NCBI GenBank assembly: GCA_964429355.1
Contig: CAYSCH010000079.1
Location: 1-28,801 of the forward strand
Direction: 5' to 3'
Length of the DNA stretch: 28,801 nt
DNA from: JAAYAY01 sp964429355
GTDB taxonomy: Bacteria > Planctomycetota > Planctomycetia > Pirellulales > Thermoguttaceae
Below the pieces are notes generated by a model. The model ran no database searches, was not told where the DNA came from, and worked only from the letters and a program-made list of their open reading frames with translations. The position numbers and the translations under genes were made by a program. How positions within the stretch are numbered: the stretch's first letter is position 1; the number at the start of each line of letters is the position of its first letter. Positions 15,036 through 23,882 of this stretch are shown piece after piece.

Positions 15036-17447
15036 ATGACCTGCTCCACAATCCTCCTGGCAATACTCGTTGCCGGTGCCCAGCCCCAAGATCTGCTTGA
15101 TGATTTTTCCTACCCGACGGCCCCGGCGGCCCAGGCTGCCTGGACGGCGTCGGAAGGAACTCTGAAAATCGACGTGGCCAGCGATGGTGATCGCTCGGTT
15201 CTCACAGTCCCGGCGCCGTTTGCCGCGTCACCTGAGCTGGAACGCACCGTCATCGATCGTTCGGTCAAACTCAATCTGGCGGCACCAGGGCAGTTTGAAC
15301 TGCAGATCGCCGTCGACCCGCCGGAGGCCTGTGGGAGCTTGACCCTCTATTTCCGCAGCGGACGCGGATGGTACGGTGCCGGCAGCGGGGTAGCCGATAA
15401 GGGATGGCAGACGGTGCGATTCTCAAAGGCCAGTTTCCGCACGGAAGACACGCCGGCCGGTTGGGATAAGATCGACGGGATCCGCATCGCTTGCTGGCGG
15501 GGCCGGGCGAAAGACGCCACGATCCGCATTCGCCGCCTGGCTGCCTGCTGGAGCGATGTGGCCCTGGTCATCCCCACCGCTGCCGATCATCCGGACGATC
15601 GCGAGATCGATTCCGCCCTCCAGGCGGCCGAGTCGGTCGGCGAGATGCTCGACGACCTGGGCCTCGGAGCCGACGCGGTGGAAGATGCCACCTTGCCGGC
15701 CGGCGGGCTCGGCCGGCGACATGTCGCGATCGTTGCCTACCATCCACGGATGTCGGACGCAACGGCCGCGGCGCTTGCCGATTTTGTCGAAAAGGGGGGC
15801 AAGGTCTTCGGCTGTTACGGGCTTCCAGACCCGTTGGTCAAGGCACTCGGCTTCAAGCGGGCAGAATATCACCGCCCCGCTCCGGGAACGCTGGCAGAGA
15901 TTCGCTTCGATGCTTCCGATATCCAGGGCCTCCCCCAATCAGCCCGCCAGGCTTCCTGGAATATCAGCACCGTGGAGCCTGTCGGCAACGGCGCCCGAGC
16001 GATCGGCCACTGGTTCGACGCCAGCGGCAAGCCGACCAACCTGCCGGCCATGTGGGTCTCCAATCGCGGCGCTTACCTCAGCCACATCATTCTCAGCGAC
16101 GATCCCGGGGCCAAACGGCAGATGCTTGCCGCCGTGCTGGGGCACCTTGACTCGGGGCTCTGGCAGCAGATGGCCACGGCCGAGTTGGAAAAGGTCGGTA
16201 AGGTGGGACATTGCCAAACGCTCCAGGAGGTCGCCGAGTTTGTGAAACTCTCGGGCCGGGCCGATGCAATCGAGGCCGGAAAGGCCGCCGTCGAGGCGGA
16301 GGCAAAGGCCAAAGACCTCGTTGCGGCAGAGAAGTTCGCCGATGCGGTCGCGACGGCCCGCCAGGCCCGCGACCTGTTGGCCAGATCGTATCTGCTAGCC
16401 CAGGAAAGCCGACAAGTGGAAGGCCGTGCCTGGTGGAACCACTCGGGCACGGGTCCCTATCCGGGCGACTGGGATCGGGCCTGCCGCGAGCTGGCCGATG
16501 CCGGCTTCAACATGATCCTCCCCAACATGCTCTGGGCAGGCCGGGCCCATTACCCGAGCGATGTGCTCCCCCGCAGCGAAACGAACGAAAAGTACGGCGA
16601 TCAGATCGAGCAGTGCCTCGCTGCCGCGAAGAAATACGGACTGGAAGTCCACGTCTGGAAGGTGAACTACAACTTGTCCGGCGCCCCTGGCGAGTTCGTG
16701 GAGAAGCTGCGCGAAGAGGGGCGGCTCCAGGTGTTCGTGGGGGGTGAGTCCCAGGCGTGGCTCTGCCCTTCGCACCCCAAGAACTTCCAGCTCGAAGTCG
16801 ACAGCATGCTGGAAGTGGCCAAGAAATACGACGTGGACGGGCTCCACTTCGACTACATTCGCTACCCTGGCGGGAACTCCTGCTTCTGCGACGGATGCCG
16901 GGAGCGGTTCCAGGCCGATTCGGGGTTGAAGGTCGACGCCTGGCCGAAGGACTGCCATTCGGGCGTTCACAAGGCGGCCTACACCAAGTGGCGTTGCGAC
17001 CAGATCTCGCGCCTCGTGCAGGCTGTGCATGAGGAAGCCAAGAAACTCCGCCCTTCGTTGAAGATTTCGGCTGCCGTGTTCGGGTCCTATCCGTCGTGCC
17101 GCGAGTCGGTGGCCCAAGACTGGCCCGAATGGATCAAGGCCGGATGGCTTGATTTCGTCTGCCCCATGGACTATACCAACAGCGATCCCGGCTTCTGCGG
17201 CCTGGTCGAGAACCAGCTTGAGCTCGTCGGCGGGCGGATTCCCGTCTATCCCGGCATCGGTGCCACGGCATCCAGCAGCAGTCTTCCGGCCGATCGCGTG
17301 GCGGGCCAGATCATGCACGCCCGTCGACTCGGCGCAGCCGGCTTCACGATCTTCAATCTGAGCGAATCGACCGCCCGCGACCTGCTGCCGGGGCTGAAGC
17401 TCGGAGCCACCGCCGAAAAGGCAGAGCTGCCGCACGGTCAGAACTGA
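15036..17447 (+). CDS. Exported multi-domain GHL10/YngK-type glycoside hydrolase
   Basis: An 803-residue protein with a short signal peptide (MTCSTILLAILVAGAQP). Residues about 20-175 look like a jelly-roll carbohydrate-binding domain (FELQIAVDPPEACGSLTLYF, GWQTVRFSKASFRTED). Residues about 175-370 resemble a class I glutamine-amidotransferase-like (ThuA/GATase) fold (HVAIVAYHPRMSD, LADFVEKGGKVFGCYG), followed by a helical spacer to about 460. The catalytic-type TIM barrel spans about 465-780: WWNHSGTGPYPGDWDRAC, GFNMILPNMLW, YGLEVHVWKVNYN, DVDGLHFDYIRYPGG (near 600) and WLDFVCPMDYTN. This matches the glycosyl-hydrolase-like 10 (PF02638) family; the DYIRYP aspartate is the likely acid. FCDGCRERF adds a Cys pair. 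The substrate is unknown. GAGAG lies near -9 of ATG 15036. Confidence 0.85.
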   Translation: MTCSTILLAILVAGAQPQDLLDDFSYPTAPAAQAAWTASEGTLKIDVASDGDRSVLTVPAPFAASPELERTVIDRSVKLNLAAPGQFELQIAVDPPEACGSLTLYFRSGRGWYGAGSGVADKGWQTVRFSKASFRTEDTPAGWDKIDGIRIACWRGRAKDATIRIRRLAACWSDVALVIPTAADHPDDREIDSALQAAESVGEMLDDLGLGADAVEDATLPAGGLGRRHVAIVAYHPRMSDATAAALADFVEKGGKVFGCYGLPDPLVKALGFKRAEYHRPAPGTLAEIRFDASDIQGLPQSARQASWNISTVEPVGNGARAIGHWFDASGKPTNLPAMWVSNRGAYLSHIILSDDPGAKRQMLAAVLGHLDSGLWQQMATAELEKVGKVGHCQTLQEVAEFVKLSGRADAIEAGKAAVEAEAKAKDLVAAEKFADAVATARQARDLLARSYLLAQESRQVEGRAWWNHSGTGPYPGDWDRACRELADAGFNMILPNMLWAGRAHYPSDVLPRSETNEKYGDQIEQCLAAAKKYGLEVHVWKVNYNLSGAPGEFVEKLREEGRLQVFVGGESQAWLCPSHPKNFQLEVDSMLEVAKKYDVDGLHFDYIRYPGGNSCFCDGCRERFQADSGLKVDAWPKDCHSGVHKAAYTKWRCDQISRLVQAVHEEAKKLRPSLKISAAVFGSYPSCRESVAQDWPEWIKAGWLDFVCPMDYTNSDPGFCGLVENQLELVGGRIPVYPGIGATASSSSLPADRVAGQIMHARRLGAAGFTIFNLSESTARDLLPGLKLGATAEKAELPHGQN

Positions 17448-17563
17448 ACCTTCAGGGGCCGCATGGCTGATGCCGGACCGGTTGAGCGGGGCAACTGGCG
17501 ACGATATCCGGGAACGTGTCGCGGCGAGCAACAGCAAACGGGCTGGAAAGTAATACGTCCGCT

Positions 17564-18178
17564 ATGTTCCAGGCCATCGAGTTCATTGCCGTCGTTACAG
17601 CCGCAATCTACGGGATCATGGAAGCCCGTGGCGCCCGGATGGACCCCCTGGGCGTGATCACCGTGGCCTTTGCCGTCGCCTTCGGCGGTGGAACACTTCG
17701 CGACGTGTTTCTCGATCGCCATCCGCTTTTCTGGATCGCCAACGCCCACTACACGGTCATCGTTTTCTTCATGGCGGTGACCACTTGCCTCATACCCAAA
17801 CTGCCGGTGGCCTACAAAAGGTACCTGGCAATTCCCGATGCCCTGGGGCTCGGCCTGTTCAGCATCGTCGGCACCCAGTACGCACTTGAGGCCGGCACGA
17901 CCTGGTTCGTGGCCACGCTGTTTGGTGTTATTACAGGAACATTCGGGGGTGTGATCAGCGATATCCTCTGCAATCGCGTGCCATCGCTGTTCCGTTCATC
18001 TCCTCTCTATGCGACTTGTTCGTTCGCCGGCTGCTGGGTGTTCCTGGGCGTCGGCAGGATGGGACTTGCTGAACCGATCACGGCAACCGTGGGGATTGTG
18101 TGCATTGTGTTGATGCGGTTCGCGGCGATCTACTGGAACGTAACGCTTCCGGAACTGGACGATGGGAGAGGCGAGTAG
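17564..18178 (+). CDS. TRIC-family cation channel (UPF0126/YadS-like)
   Basis: A 204-residue integral membrane protein with about seven hydrophobic segments in two pseudo-repeats, as in trimeric intracellular cation channels. The first repeat has the glycine motif AVAFGGGTLRDVFLD and the second has GVITGTFGGVISDILCNRVP, the paired kinks that line the pore in this family. Length is normal. ATG 17564 begins directly at the first helix (MFQAIEFIAVVTAAIYGIME); an in-frame GTG at 17516 would add a hydrophilic leader and is less likely. It follows the GHL10-type gene by 116 bases and may be independent. Bacterial members conduct potassium or sodium; the physiological role here is unknown. Confidence 0.9.
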   Translation: MFQAIEFIAVVTAAIYGIMEARGARMDPLGVITVAFAVAFGGGTLRDVFLDRHPLFWIANAHYTVIVFFMAVTTCLIPKLPVAYKRYLAIPDALGLGLFSIVGTQYALEAGTTWFVATLFGVITGTFGGVISDILCNRVPSLFRSSPLYATCSFAGCWVFLGVGRMGLAEPITATVGIVCIVLMRFAAIYWNVTLPELDDGRGE

Positions 18179-18219
18179 AGTCTCGCCACCGACCTCATCT
18201 CCGAACTTGCACTCCCCCG

Positions 18220-18274
18220 GGCTCGAGCCGTGGCTGAGCTCAGCCCCCGCAGGTAAAATGATCGCCTGGCGATC
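18220..18274. promoter_or_regulatory. Three tandem palindromes upstream of the GH127-like gene
   Basis: GGCTCGAGCC (18220-18229), GGCTGAGCTCAGCC (18232-18245) and GATCGCC-T-GGCGATC (18260-18274) are perfect palindromes within 55 bases, ending 25 bases before the start codon. TAAAAT (18254-18259), a possible -10 box, abuts the third. The arrangement suggests operator sites or an RNA hairpin cluster at the end of the TRIC transcript. Confidence 0.5.
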
Positions 18275-18299
18275 ACACAGGTTCGTGGAGGAGATCCTC

Positions 18300-21110
18300 A
18301 TGTCGGCTCGCATGCTTGGACTGTTGTTTCTGGGAGCGTTGGCGGGTTCGGCTCCGGCGGCCGAGGGGCAACTGGCCTGCGATACAGTCCCGCCGGTATC
18401 GTCTTTCCGGTTCGAAGGGGTCGTTGGCCAGCGGGTTGATGCGAATCTCGACAGGTGGCTCCTGCGGGCGCCCGTGGCCAATCCTGGTCTGTTATCGATG
18501 TTCCGGCTCCGCGATCGGCAGCCTCAGCCCGACATCATGCCGTGGGCAGGCGAGTTCGTGGGCAAGTACCTGATCTCCGCAATCCAGGCGATGCGAATGA
18601 CCGACGATGAACGGTTGAAGGCCACGGTTGAAAGTGTCGTGGATGAACTCGCCCGTTGCCAGGCCGACGACGGATACCTGGGTCCCTTTCCGCAGGACCA
18701 GCGGCTGCTCAAGCACTGGGATCTGTGGGGGCACTACCATGTGATGCTCGCCCTGCTGATGTGGCACGACGCAACGGGCGACACCAGGGCCCTGGACGTC
18801 TGCCGCAAGATGGCCGACCTGATGGCGGCCACCTATCTCGACACCGATCGGCGCATGCTCGACGCCGGCAGCGACGAAATGAACCTGGCGGTGATCCACG
18901 GCCTCGGGCGGCTCTATCGCAAGACGGGAGAGCCTCGCTGCCGGCAGATGATGGACGAGATCGTCGTCGATTGGGAAAAGGCTGGAGATTATTTCCGCAC
19001 CGGGCTGGCCGGCGTGGAGTATTTTCGCACGCCACGCCCCCGATGGGAGAGCCTCCACGATCTGCAGGGACTCGTCGAGCTGTACCTGATCACCGGTGAT
19101 GAACGCTATCGCACGGCGTTTCTTCACCACTGGTACAGTATCCGGCGCTGCGATCGGCGCAACACGGGTGGGTTCAGTTCCGGCGAGCAGGCCACGGGGA
19201 CTCCCTATGAACCGACCGCGATCGAGACCTGCTGCACGATCGCGTGGATGGCCCTGACGGTGGACGCCTTGCGGTTGACGGGCGATCCGGTCGCGGCCGA
19301 CGAACTGGAGCTTTCGACACTGAACGGGATGCTCGGCGCCCAGCACCCGTCGGGCAACTGGTGGACCTACGACACGCCGATGAACGGAATCCGCGAGGCC
19401 TCGCACGACACGATCGTGTTCCAGGCCCGGGCCGGCACGTCGGAATTGAACTGCTGCTCGGTCAACGCACCCCGCGGTCTGGGCATGCTCTCGGAGTGGG
19501 CGGTCATGCAGACGGAGAAGGGGCTGGCGGTGAACTACTACGGTCCCATGACGGCCAAGGTCTGTTTGAAGGATGGGCAGCCGGTTACCGTTACCCAGGA
19601 AACGCAATATCCCCTGGAGGGCCGCATTCGCCTGTCGGTCTCGCCCAAGGAGGCCGCGCAGTTCGAGCTCAAGTTGCGTATTCCCGCGTGGGCAGCTCAG
19701 GCATCGGTGCGGTTGCCCGACTCGAAGACTATTGTGGGACATCCGGGCAGTTATGCTTCGATCGAGCGGGAGTGGAAGCCGGGCGACTCGGTGGAGATCG
19801 AGCTGGACATGCCGCTCCGAGCCATCGCTGGGGACGGGCCGATGTTTGGGCGGATGAGCGTTTATCGAGGCCCGCTCCTGCTGGCCTTCGACGCGCTGGA
19901 GAACGACTTCGACGAAGGGGAGTTGCCGCGTTTGACCCCCGCCCTGCTCGAGAAGGCCCATGTTTCATTTCCCAAGGGCGACGAGGCGGGCCGGCGGATC
20001 GGCCGGTTCTCGCCGTGGCTTCACGTAGATCTCCCACTGGCCGACGGACGCAGGCTGCGGCTGGTGGATTTTGCCAGTGGCGGATCGCTCGGGAGCCGCT
20101 ATGCGTCGTGGTTGCCGGCGGACGAACTGCCCCCTCCGATTCCGGTGCCGGACGAGCCCGCCGACGGTGCTCATGTGCCGGCCGGGCGGATGTTGTTTAC
20201 GCTGCGGCCGCCGGCTGTGGAAGCGACGGATCGCACTGGCGAGCTTGTGATTGCCGCGACAGCCGACTTTCGAGATCCCGCCGTGCGACTGGATTGTGGC
20301 GCTGCCTGGCGGATCGTGGTGCCGGCCGAGAACTCTGCCGCTTTCAAGCCCGGCAATACGTATTTCTGGAAATTGATCGCAAAGACTCCTTTCGGCGAGC
20401 GGGAAAGCGTGGCCCCGGCCAAGCGTTTTGTGGTCGACCCGGCCCTGCCGCCTTTGACCGATTGGATGCTCAGCGAGTTTGGTGAGCGGGCCGATGGGGT
20501 GATGGTCGAGGCACGGCTGGCCGGTTCGCCTGAGCCCACATTCGGCCAGCTCAAGTCGGCACAGGGGTGGAAGCCGGCGATGGGACCGAAGGGGCAGCCC
20601 GACGGTGCCGTCGACCTCGACGGGCAGACGGGAATGGTCACCTATGCCCTGAAGGCCTTTCCGGCGGAGCGATACACGGTGAGCCTGTGGCTTTTCTATG
20701 GGCAGCGCGAGCCTCGGCTCGGCCAGGTCTTCAGCGCATGGTGCCGGGGGATGGACGATCCGCTGCGGATCTGTGTGGAAAACGGCGAGCTGTCCGCCCG
20801 AATCGAGGCGGGGCAGGTCTATCGAACGGAGCCGGTGGCGGTCGAACCGGGTAAGTGGTATCACGTGTGCGTTGTCAAGGACGGCCCGCGTTTAACCCTG
20901 TTTGTAGACGGCCGTGAGGCGGCAGCCGTGGACGTGCCGGCAAAGATCCGGTCGCAGGCCCGTGATTGTGCCTTGGGAGGAAATCCGCACTACACCGGTG
21001 CGAGCGAATATCTGGCGTGCCGGGTGGCGGAATTTCGGATGAGCGCCAGGGCCCTGACGAAAGAGGAGGTGGGGGCGATTTGCGAGGGCTCACCCCTGGC
21101 ACCGCGATAG
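18300..21110 (+). CDS. Exported GH127-like (beta-L-arabinofuranosidase family) protein with C-terminal LamG domain
   Basis: A 936-residue protein with signal peptide MSARMLGLLFLGALAGSAPAA. GGAGGAG before ATG 18300 fixes the start. Residues about 40-450 form the (alpha/alpha)6 barrel of the GH127/DUF1680 family: WAGEFVGKYLISAIQAMR, CQADDGYLGPF, YHVMLALLMWHDATGD. The zinc-thiolate site is recognisable: E296, E309 and C311 (IETCC) and C385-C386 (LNCCSVNAPRG) match the Glu-Glu-Cys-Cys-Cys set of the family. A beta-sandwich follows to about 610, then a fibronectin-III-like stretch (PDEPADGAHVPAGRMLFTLR, about 618-720) and a LamG/concanavalin-like domain (YTVSLWLFYG, GKWYHVCVVKDGPRLTLFVD) to the end. 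The arrangement suggests a secreted enzyme that binds and trims plant or algal polysaccharide; L-arabinose specificity is not proven. Confidence 0.87.
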   Translation: MSARMLGLLFLGALAGSAPAAEGQLACDTVPPVSSFRFEGVVGQRVDANLDRWLLRAPVANPGLLSMFRLRDRQPQPDIMPWAGEFVGKYLISAIQAMRMTDDERLKATVESVVDELARCQADDGYLGPFPQDQRLLKHWDLWGHYHVMLALLMWHDATGDTRALDVCRKMADLMAATYLDTDRRMLDAGSDEMNLAVIHGLGRLYRKTGEPRCRQMMDEIVVDWEKAGDYFRTGLAGVEYFRTPRPRWESLHDLQGLVELYLITGDERYRTAFLHHWYSIRRCDRRNTGGFSSGEQATGTPYEPTAIETCCTIAWMALTVDALRLTGDPVAADELELSTLNGMLGAQHPSGNWWTYDTPMNGIREASHDTIVFQARAGTSELNCCSVNAPRGLGMLSEWAVMQTEKGLAVNYYGPMTAKVCLKDGQPVTVTQETQYPLEGRIRLSVSPKEAAQFELKLRIPAWAAQASVRLPDSKTIVGHPGSYASIEREWKPGDSVEIELDMPLRAIAGDGPMFGRMSVYRGPLLLAFDALENDFDEGELPRLTPALLEKAHVSFPKGDEAGRRIGRFSPWLHVDLPLADGRRLRLVDFASGGSLGSRYASWLPADELPPPIPVPDEPADGAHVPAGRMLFTLRPPAVEATDRTGELVIAATADFRDPAVRLDCGAAWRIVVPAENSAAFKPGNTYFWKLIAKTPFGERESVAPAKRFVVDPALPPLTDWMLSEFGERADGVMVEARLAGSPEPTFGQLKSAQGWKPAMGPKGQPDGAVDLDGQTGMVTYALKAFPAERYTVSLWLFYGQREPRLGQVFSAWCRGMDDPLRICVENGELSARIEAGQVYRTEPVAVEPGKWYHVCVVKDGPRLTLFVDGREAAAVDVPAKIRSQARDCALGGNPHYTGASEYLACRVAEFRMSARALTKEEVGAICEGSPLAPR

Positions 21111-21188
21111 CCTTGCCCGGCAGACGCTGCACTCGAGAGACAAGTGCATCTTCCTTGAATGCCGCGGCCGGCGATGATTGCTTTGAAC

Positions 21189-21338
21189 CAACTTCCCGGC
21201 TTCTACCTGTGTCCGGGAGGCCCGAACCTCAGGCCGGTGTCGACGTGGTTCCGGAAGGAACCGTGGGCAAAGCCGGGCAAGGCGCCCGCGATCCTGTCCG
21301 GTGGGCAATTTCGCACCGGAAAGGAAGCCGGGAAGTTG
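21189..21338. ncRNA. Candidate structured RNA or MITE-like element
   Basis: CAACTTCCCGGCTTC (21189-21203) and GAAGCCGGGAAGTTG (21324-21338) are perfect 15-bp inverted copies that close a 150-base element. Inside are at least three further perfect hairpins: GGTTCC-GGAA-GGAACC (21247-21262), CGGGC-AAGGC-GCCCG (21274-21288) and CCGGTG/CACCGG (21298-21303, 21314-21319). It lies between the convergent GH127-like and tadG genes, ending 7 bases from the tadG stop, and TTTT follows its right arm on the plus strand. It could be a structured RNA, a small inverted-repeat mobile element or an elaborate bidirectional terminator. Class unknown; the structure is read directly, the role is not. Confidence 0.45.
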
Positions 21339-21345
21339 TTTTGAG

Positions 21346-22428
21346 CTATTCGAGCAGAACGGGTACCGTGAAGGCACCTTCAATTACGTTGCGATCCTCG
21401 CTCAACCCGGGTGTAGCGCGCAAGTTTCCGTCGTAGATATACGATTTCTCGATCCGCAAGTAGGAATCGTTGGATCCGTGGAAGCTGGTGTCGATGACGG
21501 TAACAACGCCCCAACGCACGATGTGGGCCTCCAGATTGTTCCCACCTTCGTCGGTGAGGAGATCGTAGATCGGAATCAACCGTCGTTGGGACACAATCTG
21601 CTGGAGTGAGTGTTTCATACCGGAGGAGAGGCCCGTATCCGCACCGAGCCACATGGCGCGAAGCGCATCGATGTGCGTATTGGTGGGAATGATTCCATCG
21701 GCATAGAGGGCGTCAATGTCTGTTTGCCGAAGCCCGTTGAGGATCTGATCGGACAGATCATCCGTACTATTGTTTCCCAGTCCGATGTCAACGGTACCCC
21801 AGTTTCCGGGAACCTCGGCGCCGAAGTCGTCGAGGATCCGCCCATCGCCATAGATACTCCACTGCTCGCCTGACTCCTGCATCTCCCACTCGGAGAGCGG
21901 AATCGCGAAGGGGAGAACGTCGGATCCGGCCTTCAGTCCGCTGGCTTTTTGCAGCGCGGCGGTCGCCGTGGCAGCGACACTGGCCTCGCCGAACCCGATG
22001 GCCCGGGCGAAGAAGAGCGGCGCCCGGCTGTTGGCGCGGCCATCGCGCCGGAGAGTAACGCGAACCGTATCGAAAATACCAGTCTGCAGGATCTGCAGGT
22101 TCGTGTAGACGGTGCCGGGCTCAAAACGCCCAATGACGATATCTTCGTCGAGCACCGAGAAGCCGGCTCCCGCATTGGCTGCGGCATACTGCCGCACGGC
22201 CGCACGAACCGCTTCCAGGTCCTGGTATCCCTCGGAATCCGGCTCGAGATTCAGAGTGCCGGCCAGTGCGGCGGCATCGGCGGCGCGCTGCAGGTCGGTT
22301 CTGGCCTTGAGCAGATAACCGTAGTCGACGGCGAAGGCCACCATTCCCAAGAGTGGAATCGCCGCCAGGGCAACCAGGACCAGGATCGAGCCTTTTCTAC
22401 GTTGCCGAGGGTGCCGCGCTGGTTTCAT
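21346..22428 (-). CDS. TadG-like pilus-assembly protein
   Basis: A 360-residue protein. A basic start (MKPARHPRQRRKGS) leads into ILVLVALAAIPLLGMVAFAV and DYGYLLKARTDLQRAADAAALAG (about 15-57), the N-terminal Tad/TadG helix that anchors the protein and is followed by the heptad-like 'LQ-AADAAALA' segment typical of the family. The rest is an extracytoplasmic beta-rich domain (FARAIGFGEASVAATATAAL, DVLPFAIPLSEWEM) without a von Willebrand MIDAS motif that I can see. It is the last of three minus-strand genes that probably form one operon (57 bases after the TadE-like gene). TadG helps build Tad/Flp pili in the envelope; no pilin, ATPase or platform gene is present here. Confidence 0.8.
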   Translation of the reverse strand: MKPARHPRQRRKGSILVLVALAAIPLLGMVAFAVDYGYLLKARTDLQRAADAAALAGTLNLEPDSEGYQDLEAVRAAVRQYAAANAGAGFSVLDEDIVIGRFEPGTVYTNLQILQTGIFDTVRVTLRRDGRANSRAPLFFARAIGFGEASVAATATAALQKASGLKAGSDVLPFAIPLSEWEMQESGEQWSIYGDGRILDDFGAEVPGNWGTVDIGLGNNSTDDLSDQILNGLRQTDIDALYADGIIPTNTHIDALRAMWLGADTGLSSGMKHSLQQIVSQRRLIPIYDLLTDEGGNNLEAHIVRWGVVTVIDTSFHGSNDSYLRIEKSYIYDGNLRATPGLSEDRNVIEGAFTVPVLLE

Positions 22429-22485
22429 CGATTGTCTCCCGCATCAACTCCTGAAGCAGCCGGTCAGTGCCGGTAGAACATGGAG

Positions 22486-22968
22486 CTATTCACGCCTCAC
22501 GACGGTGGATGTCTCGAGTGCCCTGCCTCGCCCGACCCCGACGCCGCTGAGCCAGCGAACTGCGTCGAACTGGAACGCAACTTGAACAACCACCGGAGAT
22601 CCGGTGGGAACGGCCGCGAGGTTGACGCCGGACAGGCTGTTTCCGGCGGAGTCGAGAACGTTCACTTCGAGTGTCGAAGCGAGCTGCGCCTCCGAAAGGT
22701 TCGGAAACCGATCGGCGAGATATGTGCTCACCGACGCTTTGACGGCTTCGGCGTCGACGGTGGTCGGCTTGGCAGCCTCTCGGGCCGCGCACGCCGAGGC
22801 TCCGCTCACCGCCTGTCCCACGTTCGCAAACTGGCCGACGTCCACCATTCCCAGGAACAGGGCCACAAGAAGTGGCGCCGTTACGGCAAATTCCACGGTC
22901 GCAGCTCCGCGCCGGTCCAGTGGAACCTGCCGGCGCGAGAATCGGTTTCGTCTTTGAGGGACCTTCAT
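22486..22968 (-). CDS. TadE-like pseudopilin
   Basis: A 160-residue protein with the TadE pattern: a basic leader ending RRGAATVEFAVTAPLLVALF and LGMVDVGQFANVGQAVSGAS, where the glutamate (E of VEF) is the conserved fifth residue after the cleavage-type site in pilin-like proteins. The C-terminal part is a small extracytoplasmic domain (VEAFQ-type VVVQVAFQFDAVRWLSG). I chose ATG 22968, preceded by CAGGGTAA; an in-frame ATG at 22995 lacks a ribosome-binding site. It sits 39 bases after the other tadE-like gene and shares its architecture, suggesting a duplicated pseudopilin pair. Confidence 0.78.
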   Translation of the reverse strand: MKVPQRRNRFSRRQVPLDRRGAATVEFAVTAPLLVALFLGMVDVGQFANVGQAVSGASACAAREAAKPTTVDAEAVKASVSTYLADRFPNLSEAQLASTLEVNVLDSAGNSLSGVNLAAVPTGSPVVVQVAFQFDAVRWLSGVGVGRGRALETSTVVRRE

Positions 22969-23007
22969 GGCCGTTACCCTGGTTCTTCTGGACATGAGGC
23001 GCGTATT

Positions 23008-23442
23008 TCACTCCCGCACAAGAGTCGATTGACCTGCGAGCACGATATTGGCAGCGTGGCCGAAGGCATTTCCCCGGACCCAACTGATGTCGGCCGTGTT
23101 GACCTGCACATGTACCGAGACCTCGCTCCCCGATGCGATGGTGCTCAGATCTTGGGGAGAGGTGGTGATCCGCACGGAGGCCGAATCAGCCACCGGGCCA
23201 AGGGCCCCGCCCAGATAGTCGCGTACAGCAGTTTCCACTGCCTGACTCTCGAGGGTGGTGGCCAGCATGGCCTTGCGGCAGCCTCGTTGGGCGGCGCTGG
23301 TGAGCGCCTGCTGCACCATCATGTAGCGGCTGAGCTCGATCATGCCGAATAAGAAAATGAACACGACCGGAACGACCATCGCAAACTCAACCAGCGTAGC
23401 GCCGCGCCTTGGTTTGCGCGAGCCTCGTCTTCCGGATAGCAT
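23008..23442 (-). CDS. TadE-like pseudopilin, first gene of the tad trio
   Basis: A 144-residue protein. The N-terminus KPRRGATLVEFAMVVPVVFI, then FLFGMIELSRYMMVQQALTSAA, is the TadE signature: a prepilin-like site, the glutamate after it, and a single hydrophobic helix continuing into an amphipathic one. The remainder is a periplasmic or surface domain ending GNAFGHAANIVLAGQSTLVRE. GGAGAGG precedes ATG 23442. It leads the operon; the promoter should lie in the stretch that contains the second N gap. TadE-like minor pilins are processed by the prepilin peptidase TadV and affect pilus assembly; those partners are outside the window. Confidence 0.82.
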   Translation of the reverse strand: MLSGRRGSRKPRRGATLVEFAMVVPVVFIFLFGMIELSRYMMVQQALTSAAQRGCRKAMLATTLESQAVETAVRDYLGGALGPVADSASVRITTSPQDLSTIASGSEVSVHVQVNTADISWVRGNAFGHAANIVLAGQSTLVRE

Positions 23443-23641
23443 GATCGCCTCTCCGCTGGGGGCAGCGGCTGTGCAAGCAAGGAATGCCTTGCCTGCGCCC
23501 GGTGCGCCCGGTGCATCTGGCCCGACCCCGGCAGCAGCTCGGCCAAGGTTGGGGCCAACGATTTCTTCAACGAGTCAAATGAAAAGAACCGTGATAGCTG
23601 TTGGCAAAACGAAGGAGGCTCCCACGGTTTGCCGGTGTTGC

Positions 23642-23651
23642 NNNNNNNNNN
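23642..23651. other. Assembly gap (10 Ns)
   Basis: Ten Ns marking a second scaffold join; true distance and order are uncertain. Confidence 0.98.
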
Positions 23652-23859
23652 GCTATGGATGAGCTGTTTGTTGAACTTGTCCCTATGGAAAACATACGTC
23701 AGATTCGCACTTCGGGAGCTGATTCTTTCAAAGCGGATAAAGAAACGATTGGCCGTGGGCATCAGAACCCACCGGGAAACCGCAATTCTGCGACAATCTC
23801 TTTCAGGACACTCGATTTCGCGAAAGTTGAAGCGGTTTCTTGTGTTCTGCGCAGTCCCA

Positions 23860-23882
23860 GGTAGAATCGACACGATCCTACC
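23860..23882. promoter_or_regulatory. Inverted repeat upstream of the FG-GAP gene
   Basis: GGTAGAATCG and CGATCCTACC are inverted copies with one mismatch around a 3-base loop, 47 bases before ATG 23930. It could be an operator or a leader hairpin. Confidence 0.35.

Noticed and set aside
18492..19961. 489-residue minus-strand open frame
   Set aside because: Antisense of the GH127-like gene; rich in Arg, His and Gln with no recognisable domain.
21159..21344. 61-residue plus-strand frame through the inverted-repeat element
   Set aside because: No ribosome-binding site or family resemblance; the inverted-repeat structure explains the sequence better.
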